From positions 20,247,713-20,311,712 of the forward strand of contig OX243821.1 of assembly GCA_945859605.1 (NCBI GenBank): a DNA stretch of 64,000 nucleotides. The letters run 5' to 3'. The stretch is from Lumbricus rubellus. Taxonomy: Eukaryota; Annelida; Clitellata; Crassiclitellata; Lumbricidae. Below, piece by piece: positions 56,490 through 64,000 of the stretch. The notes under the pieces were generated by a model. The model made no database searches and had not been told where the DNA came from. It worked only from the letters and a program-made list of their open reading frames with translations. The translations under genes were made by a program, and so were the position numbers. Position 1 is the first letter of the stretch. Each line of letters starts with the position of its first letter.

Positions 56490-57215
56490 GCCAGCTGCTG
56501 CGGAGCGACCTTGGGCATTCTGGGCAAGTTGCTTACCCATCACTGTCTGTGGGGAAGGCAACGGGAAACCACCACACTCATCTCATCCCCAGGGGCGTAA
56601 AGTCAATGATCCTGCCTTCGGGCAGACAAACATCATCATCATCATTATCTTTTAAATGGCATTTAGACTATTATCGCGTGAGAGAGATTGTCGACTGTAA
56701 TGATGATATTGACAAAATGCATGTCGTATCATCATCACCATACGGGCGTCACAAAATCTGTGTACCAAGTTAAACTCCGGGTATACCACCAGAACAAACG
56801 AGAAAGTGTTGGAAAGGGTAGGAGAGTAAAGAACAATGATAAAAACAATCAGAGAAAGACAAAAGAAATGGATAGAGCATACGTTAAGAGGAGAGGTAAA
56901 AACGGTGATAGAAGGAAAAATGCTGCGGAGCGACCTTGGGCATTTTGGGCAAGTACATGTAGCTTACCCATCATTGTCTGTGGGGAAGGCAACTGGAAAC
57001 CACCACACTCATCTCATCCCCAGGGGCGTAAAGCCAATGATCCTGACTTCGGGCAGAGAAACATCATCATTATCATTATCTTTAAAATGGCATTTAGACT
57101 ATTATCGCGTGAGAGAGATTGGCGAGTGCAATAATATTTTGACAAAATGCATGTCGTATCATCATCATCATACGGGCGTCATAAAATCTGTACCAAGTTA
57201 AACTCCGGGTACCAC
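56490..57215 (+). repeat. Two ~290-bp repeats separated by LINE-like segment
   Basis: GCGACCTTGGGCATT-TGGGCA to AGTTAAACTCCGGGTA occurs at about 56498-56786 and 56930-57212. Between them a frame reads IRERQKKWIEHTLRGE then VIEGKML, like the C-terminal region of some non-LTR reverse transcriptases. This is possibly a LINE 3' region duplicated in tandem. Confidence 0.6.
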
Positions 57216-57768
57216 CAACATTCTCCGGTAGGGCCAGACCCGCGTCTCTGGAAAATGAGGGGTGGCGACACTGATCATCTTTCTATAATTATTGTTGAGT
57301 AACAGCACAGTTTCGGTGTAAGGGTTTATACCCAAAATACACTGGACCTTTCCAACATGCAAAAGCTGAAGGGAAGTGAAATTCAGCTATAAATGGTGTT
57401 CAAAATGTTGCTTTATTTCAGCATTCGCATGTTGGAAAGTTCCATTTTTGGTGCTGCATCTGAAACGCTCATAAATTTGGCAAACTCGCGAATTTTTCTA
57501 ATCGGCTTTACCATCTTGTGTAAATATGGCCACTGTTGTTGTGCGTAAAATTTCAGACAAATCCTAAACGTTTTGAGAGAGTTAGGCCTATCGCACTTTA
57601 TTGTGTGTTCTACTTTATCGTGGACACAGTGTAATTACCAAGCTGCAGGATTGCGCCACCAGAAATGTTTATTTTCACATAGTATTGCTATGCAGGAACT
57701 ACAGACGTAATTTTCTGCCATACGATAATTGTTAAAATGCATGCAGACTATTCTGTGTTACACGAAGC
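57216..57768. other. Intergenic, transposon remnant possible
   Basis: CCTTTCCAACATGC and GCATGTTGGAAAG (57349, 57427) form an inverted pair resembling the subterminal TTCCAACATG of the 60782-61610 mariner MITE. Otherwise nothing is recognised. Confidence 0.35.
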
Positions 57769-59213
57769 CAGTGGCGTAGCTAGCTTTTCATGGGCCCGTG
57801 TGCAGAAGTTCCGCATGGGATCCTGTTTGACCTTGTTAGGCAGGTATTTTGTGTTCATGCAATCAGCACGAGAATTGTAAAAAATTGTAGAAAAATAACA
57901 CGGGGTCAGACGTTGACTTAGGTGGTGTTGGTCGTACAATGAGGGCTTCATATGGCATCCAAAGAAAGGCTGGGGGTTAAACCCACAACCCTCCGCAATT
58001 CTTACTCTACCTGTAATCAAGATGACCCAAACTAATCAATGACATTTTGCTATTGGACCTAACAATGTCATGCAAAATACAACTCACAGACTAAAAATAA
58101 ATGCTACACGAACGAGACAAATAGACTAAAGTTCTATAGCTTCGGTGATTTCTTAGTCGAATTTAAAATCTATCACTTGGCATAGCCTAATTGTATGCTT
58201 GGGCCTTCAAGTTCAATGTCGTGGCATCATACCTTTTCTTTCTAGCATTTTTTCAGCAGAAATTGTCAATCATCTATCAATTCTGGTCCATGATTTGCAA
58301 TGTGCACACCAAACAGACAATAGTTTTATTGTAAGCCTATATACCTAAAAATAAGTTTAGCAATATTCCTTGCAAGTGCAAAATTGGGGTAAATATACGT
58401 GATTCCCTACAAACCTGATCTACATGTAAGTCTTATAAGTTCTCAAGTTTTGTGTCTCCCTGATGTGGGGTGAGAGCTGAGAGAAGTTGAGAGCAGTATG
58501 AGGATTGAAGTTTGGTTGTGACAAAGTGACAAGAAGACTTAACTACATGTATGATATTTTAAAAAATTAATTTTAAATATTCGTTTGATTAGAAAAGACT
58601 GCACCAAAATTAATTATCAATTAGACATTGATAATTAATTTTGCTGTGCAGTGCAAATTTCTTACTAGGTCTACAGTGCCCTAGTGCCGGTGAATAAGCT
58701 GGTCTTCCTGACGTGGCTCTTGTGGACGCTGAGAAATTCTCGAAGATTTACATTACACGATAGTCGCAGATAGGCGGACATAATTATCACACCTAGGCCT
58801 ATCCTAGATAGCATAGGCACACGTACCATGCCACTTGCATAGGAAAGCGAATCAGCAAAATACAAATCTTATGCTGCATGGTATGATTCGTTTCTAGTTC
58901 TCAACTTAACACTAAGATAGACCTTTTCTTTCATGCCTCGAGAGTCGAGACGAAAGCACAAGTTAAAAGGAGTTCAGTAGGGCCTACACTTTTTCCTGTC
59001 AGCAGCACGGCGGTTGACATGCGTCACCGCGTCAGTAAAGTAACGAAGTCATGTAAATGTGTTCACAGAAACTACATTTGTCACAAAATAATGCGAAATA
59101 GTAATTAGGTTCGATTAATAAAAAAACTTATTTAGCAATCTACGAGGGGCCCCTGGAGGTCGGGGACCCGTGTGCTTTGCACACATTGCACACATGGTAT
59201 ACCTACGCCACTG
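57769..59213. mobile_element. hAT-type non-autonomous element, 1.4 kb
   Basis: 1445 bp. Ends CAGTGGCGTAGCTA and TACCTACGCCACTG share an 11-bp perfect inverted terminus. Flanks CACGAAGC (57761-57768) and CATGAAGC (59214-59221) match at 7 of 8. No transposase ORF; AT-rich interior. Confidence 0.87.
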
Positions 59214-59404
59214 CATGAAGCCAGTAGAGCGTGTAGCCTATAGGCTGTAAAGCTGTCAACTAAACCATATACTTGAACTTGTTAGACTCAACTGCAGGCA
59301 GCTTAGTGAAGTAGTCGAGCGAGCCTTAAATTCGTAAAATAGACCTACCCAGGAAGCTATAGGCCTACTAGTTGACGCAAGCGATTTAAAAACGTAAGTG
59401 TTTC

Positions 59405-59446
59405 GTGTATAAATGTGTAGTAGTGTAGATATAGTAGTTGTAGTCA

Positions 59447-59494
<48 letters not shown>

Positions 59495-59495
59495 C

Positions 59496-59536
<41 letters not shown>

Positions 59537-59715
59537 TGGTAGCGGTAGCGGTAGCGGTAGCGGTAGCAGTAGCAGTATATCGGTAGCGGCAGTGGCAGTG
59601 GTAGTGGTAGTAGTAGTAGCAATAACAGTATTAGTAGCAGTAGTAGTGGTGGTGGTGGTGGTGGTGGTGGTGGTGGTGGTGGTGGTGGAGGTGGTGGTGG
59701 TGTTGGCAGTAGCAG
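59405..59715. repeat. (GTA)n, (GCGGTA)n and (GGT)n repeats
   Basis: Trinucleotide array about 200 bp upstream of the first CABIT exon. Confidence 0.95.
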
Positions 59716-59924
59716 CAGCAGCACTCAGTGCTTGAAGTGTAAAAGAAGTGCTTGGATGCACCGTACCTTGCAGGCCATATATACTGGCCTCTTTTAATGA
59801 TTTGCAGGACGTTGTTCAGATTTCAAAAGAAAATACTCACTTACCTATAATTACTCATGCTTTTATATATCTGTCAATTTTTCCAGTCATACCAATGACG
59901 TACTAAGACGCAACTGTCGTCACA

Positions 59925-60095
59925 ATGACGTCAATGGTGTCGTCATCATTGGACGGTGATTTAATCTGGTCGTCTGCAAATTTCACGATGAGAGATTTCG
60001 TCGATGCTTTCCAAGATCGTCTTCCCATCCTCGTCAAGACGACGGCAGGCTATGCTGGATTCGACGAAGATATGCACCAGATTGGATCAGGGGAG
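59925..60095 (+). CDS. CABIT-domain protein (THEMIS/GAREM-like), exon 1
   Basis: 57 codons from ATG at 59925 (A at -3) to the donor GGGGAG|GTACGT (GT at 60096-60097), ending in phase 0. It reads DLIWSSANFTMRDFVDAFQD, then RLPILVKTTAGYAGF and DEDMHQIGSGE. This resembles the opening of a CABIT module: an aromatic W, a short helix F-x-x-x-F, LP-x-x-V-K-x-x-x-G, and the I-x-x-G turn. CABIT proteins such as THEMIS and GAREM are cytoplasmic adaptors that act with GRB2 downstream of tyrosine kinases. This may be the first coding exon, but TTTTTCCAG at 59878-59886 could also be an acceptor. A MITE begins 16 bp after the donor. Confidence 0.6.
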
Positions 60096-60111
60096 GTACG
60101 TGTACCATGCT

Positions 60112-60371
60112 CAGGGCCGGATTAAGGCATGTTCAACATGCTCGGCCGAACAGGGGCCCCACACTTTCGGGGGTCCCCACACACAAGAATTTTTTTAAAG
60201 TAAACAAATTGGTATATTTTGACGACATTTCGACCATACGACTAAAAGAGGTCATCAGCTGTTTCGGGCGGAAAAATCGGTAAAACGCCTAAAAAGTCAT
60301 CAGATTTTTTTCGATCGAAGATCCCAAATAAGTTTCCGAACAGGGCCCCCACATTTCTTAATCCGGCCCTG
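60112..60371. mobile_element. hAT-type MITE, CAGGGCCGGATTAAG family, copy 2
   Basis: 260 bp, inverted ends CAGGGCCGGATTAAG/CTTAATCCGGCCCTG, duplication ACCATGCT (60104-60111, 60372-60379). Same family as 53141-53421; inserted in the CABIT gene's first intron. Confidence 0.95.
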
Positions 60372-60515
60372 ACCATGCTATAAAATCAAACCGTGACTAT
60401 AAGAAATTTTGCTCTGACAACTCAGAAAAATATCCGCAGGCATCATTGATCAAAAACCATAAATATAATTATTATTGTTGCATTACATACATGTAAATGT
60501 AGCCTACGCTATATT

Positions 60516-60671
60516 CATGGGCGGAGTTTGGTTTCCGTTCCTGGAGGGGGCTAACCCCGAGTTATTAGGGGGCTAACCCCGAAAAAGGACACAATTTTCA
60601 TGGTTAAAAAATTGAATCTGTGCCTTCTTGGAGGGCTTAGCCCCCCCAGCCCCTGATAAACTCCGCCCATG
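60516..60671. mobile_element. Small hAT-like MITE
   Basis: 156 bp with inverted ends CATGGGCGGAGTTT/AAACTCCGCCCATG. Flanks GCTATATT and GTTATATC match at only 6 of 8, so the superfamily call is tentative. Confidence 0.7.
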
Positions 60672-60781
60672 GTTATATCAAAGATATTAGAGTCGTAGAC
60701 TAAGATGCGCCACAATATGTATCATAATGTACCTTAATGGTCACCTCACCTACCTTGTGACGGGTTTTAGCGCTATAAATA

Positions 60782-61610
60782 CACGGTGTCCCAATTGAAC
60801 TGATACCCTTTTTGTTTTGGCGATATACTTGTCAATTCTAAATGAAACTCTATAAAATTTCAGCGAATGTAAGAGGGATAAATGATCAATGGTTCCTGAA
60901 AATTTCATCAAATACTACGAACAGTGTCTGAAGTTATGAACGTTCAAATTTGGGCAACGGAAATTGTAAGTTTCCAACATGTAAAAGATAGGAAATTAGT
61001 GTTAGCGCTGTTCTTCAAAGCTGATGTTCAAAATGTCGTCCATTAGCTCGAATGCGTGCTCTAACGCGCTTTCGCCATTCATTGATTTCATTGTCAACAA
61101 TCCCTCTGGTCAAAACGATTCCATTCTTCCACATTTCGCTGTTTGAAGTGGTCACTGGTCAACGTGACGCGTATGCGAGTTTCATAAGGCTGCGGTGGGC
61201 CAGTTTCTGTTAGAAAATTCCATTAAAAACCTTTTGCACCGTAATGTTTTTCTTCTATTAATTTTTTTTATTAAACTCAAATCATCTTAGCTGAAATCCA
61301 TTTTTATTATTGTCCCCTAACATGGAAATGACGGAAATATGACGGAAATATTTATTAATTTAGAAAGTAAGGCGTGCAGTTGTAAGCAAAAATTTCCTAT
61401 CTTTTACATACATGTTGGAAACTTAGAATTTCCTTTGTCCAAATTTGAATGTGCATAACTTCGGACTCTGTTTGTACGATGAGATAAAATTTTAAGGAAA
61501 CATTTATAAGTTATCCCTCTTACACTCTCTGAAATTTTATTGAGTTTCATTTAGAATTGACAAGTATATCGCCAAACAAAAAAGGGTATCAGTTCAATTG
61601 GGACACCGTG
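60782..61610. mobile_element. Tc1/mariner MITE with ~100-bp TIRs
   Basis: 829 bp, TA on both sides (60780-60781, 61611-61612). The ends CACGGTGTCCCAATTGAACT are the start of inverted repeats that stay above about 90 percent alike for roughly 100 bp. On the minus strand around 61020-61100 a frame reads NEINEWRKRVRARIRANGRH, the typical C-terminal end of mariner transposases, so this is a deletion product of a coding element. Confidence 0.9.
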
Positions 61611-61822
61611 TAGAACGAAATAGCATTGTCCAGATGCCTGTAAGAGTCGCACGTTTTAAACATAAACCTTCTAATAAAATACATTAGTATATAACAGTTA
61701 TTATTACTCATCATATTTAACGTGCAGTTTAAATAGTTATGTTAGTTTACGCGGAGGCTGCAATTGTCCAATCGTTGGCGTATATATTTATCTATTTTGC
61801 CCATGGCATCTATGGTTACTAG

Positions 61823-62106
61823 GGCGGTTGCTAGAAGCCATCAACCCCGTCACAACGTGGCGCCACGGTTTGTGTGCTTTGACCACCACCCAGACCAAAT
61901 ATACAGCGGAGATAGGAGGTGTCACATCTTAGTCTACGACTCTAATATCTTTGGTTATATTTTGCCGGCGCCACAGATCTACCTGGTGTCCGATATCCAA
62001 CGACAGAAGAGACTCGTAGTTCAGCCGGAGAAATCCGATTGCTTTCTAAGTATTCCAGCTGAGTATCCAGTGAAGGTACAGATCCTTCAAGATGGCAGCA
62101 AGAAAG
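61823..62106 (+). CDS. CABIT-domain protein, exon 2
   Basis: The open frame contains RFVCFDHHPDQIYSGDRRCH, then FGYILPAPQIYLVSDIQRQK, RLVVQPEKSDCFLSIPAEYP and VKVQILQDGSKK, to the donor AAG|GTATGT (GT at 62107-62108), phase 1. IP-x-x-YP-x-K-V-x-I matches the centre of CABIT modules. The 5' edge is unsure: the two nearest AGs (61821-61822, 61833-61834) would need a phase-2 partner, whereas exon 1 ends in phase 0. Either a small exon is missed, or the true acceptor is elsewhere. Confidence 0.55.
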
Positions 62107-62129
62107 GTATGTGCAGCTTCATTCAACAG

Positions 62130-63200
62130 ATACCATACCATACCATACCATAGCCTATCAAAGTACCATACTGGACAGAAATATAATAGACTGGACCAGA
62201 ATAGAGTAGAATAGACTGGGCTATAATAGAATTGACTGGGCTGGACTAGATTGGGCTAGACTGGACTAGAATAAAATAGAACAGACTGGATTAGAATAGA
62301 ATAGAATCAAGTAGAATAGAATAGGGTAGAATAGAATAGAATGGAATAGAATAGAATCGAGTAGAATAGAATAGAATTGATTGGACTGGAGTATACTGGA
62401 ATACAGAGGAAGACAACCAAAAACCTGGATGGACAACGTCAGAGAAGACCTGCAAGACATGAATATTGACATGCGAAGAGCAAAGGATCTCATCAGAAAC
62501 AGAGGAATTTGGAGAAGTCATGTGGGAGCCTCATCGTCGTCACTCGACTGGCGGAAGAGAATAAAGAAGAGAGAAAGAAGATACTGGAATAGAATGGGCT
62601 AGACTATAGACAGGACTGGACTATAGACTAAAATGTAATTTTCTAGACTCAACTATGCCAGCATAAAATATAGAATGAAATAGACTTGACTAGAAAATAT
62701 TGGATTATGAATTTAGAGGAAATAGAACGAAGCAGATTAAACTGAACTAGACTAGAATATATATTATATAAAACAAAATGGACCTAACGAGACTAGACTG
62801 GATTAAGAAATTGATTAGACTACACTAGACTAGAATAGAATATATTAGAACAGAATAGTTTGAACTAGAATAGAATATACTAGAACAGAATAGTTTGGAC
62901 TAGAGTAGAATAATACTAGAGTAGAATAGTCTGGACTAGAGTAGAATATACTAGAATAGAATAGTCTGGACTAGAGTAGAATATACTAGAATAGAATAGT
63001 CTGGACTAGAGTAGAATATACTAGAATAGAATAGTCTGGACTATAGTGGAACATACTAGAACAGAATAGTTTGGACTGGAGTAGAATATACTAGAATAGA
63101 ATAGTCTGGACTAGAGTAGAATATACTAGAATAGAATAGTTTGGACTAGAGTAGAATATACTAGAATAGAATAGTCTGGACAAGACTAAACTAAACCGAA
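62130..63200. repeat. (ATAGA)n-type pentanucleotide satellite
   Basis: AGAATAGAAT and GACTGGACTAGA units. From 62840 on a ~58-bp higher-order unit with GTAGAATATACTAGAATAGA and ATAGTCTGGACTAGA recurs at least six times. Confidence 0.93.
62381..62602 (+). mobile_element. LINE fragment (RT C-terminal end)
   Basis: Embedded in the satellite is a frame reading RGRQPKTWMDNVREDLQDMN, then IRNRGIWRSHVGASSS and LDWRK. GR-P-K-TW-DNV-x-D and R-x-x-WR-x-x-V are typical of the C-terminus of endonuclease/reverse transcriptases in animals. Confidence 0.7.
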
Positions 63201-63242
63201 CTAGAACTAGAATGCACCTTAACATGCTCATTGTTGTTTCAG

Positions 63243-63440
63243 TGGGTCCCCCAGTTTCAATTCAGGACGTTCTTGACCTTATGCTGGCGAAGTCGTCGCC
63301 TGTTCGGATGATGTTCGAGAGCAACCAGTCGGTGTCCTTTCAGATCGGAGCGGACCTCGGAAGTACCGCAAAGCTCGGGGTCCTCAGTGTCATGCAGACA
63401 TACGAGGAGAAGTACCTGCTGGCCAACACCGTATTTGGCC
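63243..63440 (+). CDS. CABIT-domain protein, exon 3
   Basis: 198 bp (66 codons, phase 1-1) between acceptor TTGTTGTTTCAG (AG at 63241-63242) and donor GGCC|GTAAGA (GT at 63441-63442). It joins exon 2 in frame through the split codon G|TG. It reads VGPPVSIQDVLDLMLAKSSP, then VRMMFESNQSVSFQIGADLG, KLGVLSVMQTYEEKYLLANT. The fragments V-x-x-L (helix), V-x-M, V-x-F-x-I-x-x-x-LG and G-x-L-x-V are those of the second half of a CABIT module. The gene continues beyond the window; GRB2-binding Pro-rich motifs or a SAM domain would be expected downstream, but are not seen here. Confidence 0.65.
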
Positions 63441-63509
63441 GTAAGAAGACTGATCAATTTTTTAATCCAGTCTATAGTCTCATTAGGTCTGTTCTGTTTT
63501 ATATAATAA

Positions 63510-64000
63510 CTAGCTGTACCCTGCCACGCGTTGCTGTGGCTGAAAAGAGCGTCCAACCATCCCTCCCTACCTAAACTCCCCCTCCCATCCCCTCGCCTCC
63601 CCTCCCCTCCGCCTCCCCCTCCTCTCCACTCCCCCTTTCCCTCTCCCTCCCCCTCCTTTGCCCCTGCCCCTGCCCCTCCCTTTCACGCCCCCAGTCCCAT
63701 TCCCCTCCCATCCCTCCCTCTCTCTGCCTCCCTGCATCCCTGCCTTCTCCATCCATCCCCTCCCTCTTCGTCCCGCTCCCTCTTCCTTCTTTCCTCCCTC
63801 ACACCGTTCCTTCTCCACAGCGATAAAGTTGGTCATTCGCGACTTTTGGGCGACTTTACAACGTGATTTTGCGTTTCCGAAATTTCGCGACTTTTGGGCG
63901 CCTTTACAACGTGATTTCGGGTCAACACGATTCTGAAATTTGGCAACCCTGCGGTTTGGTTGAATTTGCAAATGGCGGTCGAACGGATTGCAAAGTTCAC
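63510..64000 (-). mobile_element. Helitron-like 3' end, element leaves window
   Basis: On the minus strand the 3' end reads CCACAGCAACGCGTGG (degenerate hairpin), GCAGGGTACAG, CTAG (63510-63513), then T. This is the same kind of terminus as at 9684-9711, in opposite orientation. Inside are a CCCTCC-rich tract (63560-63800) and a ~50-bp direct duplication with CGCGACTTTTGGGCG-CTTTA (63838, 63886). The other end lies outside the window. Confidence 0.6.

Overview
This window looks like nuclear DNA of a marine invertebrate animal. Genes are broken into short exons with GT-AG boundaries, coding density is very low, and at least a third of the sequence is microsatellite or minisatellite. It carries animal-type transposons: a tRNA-derived SINE family, LINE 3' ends, hAT and Tc1/mariner non-autonomous elements, Helitrons and a Gmr1-like LTR retrotransposon. 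The Gmr1 lineage is known mainly from deuterostomes, so an echinoderm, hemichordate or other deuterostome is my best guess; a mollusc or brachiopod cannot be excluded from sequence alone.

Layout. (1) About 33-16943, minus strand: a multi-exon gene for a putative single-pass membrane receptor. Its exons are, in transcript order, SUEL/Gal-lectin (16659-16943), CUB (5146-5607), CCP/sushi (3391-3549), transmembrane (923-1010) and cytoplasmic tail (33-360). The extracellular modules are symmetric phase 1-1 exons and every junction joins in frame. A second copy of the last splice acceptor would lead to a poly-Asp tail. (2) The 11-kb intron between the lectin and CUB exons holds a Helitron-like element (8128-9711) and a complete LTR retrotransposon insertion (9787-16158). 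The latter has 520-bp LTRs identical by eye and a 5-bp target duplication. It has integrase upstream of RNase H (Gmr1-type order), lacks the reverse-transcriptase core, and its gag is broken by one extra base. (3) 17-59 kb: mostly simple repeats, eight SINE copies over the whole window, two nested hAT MITE insertions inside SINEs, a deleted mariner (36810-37435), a LINE 3' end (33826-34345), a gag-like ORF (about 26 kb), and a weak two-exon membrane-protein candidate (46287-46449, 47911-48107). (4) 59925-63440, plus strand: three exons of a CABIT-domain gene (THEMIS/GAREM-like) that continues past the window, with two hAT MITEs and a long-TIR mariner MITE in its first intron and a Helitron end in its last visible intron.

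The two credible host genes are unrelated in function: a lectin/CUB/sushi cell-surface receptor and a cytoplasmic signalling adaptor. The most informative biology lies in the mobile elements: a recently inserted but polymerase-less Gmr1-like element, SINEs whose 3' tail matches a local LINE, and small DNA transposons nested in those SINEs with clean target duplications.
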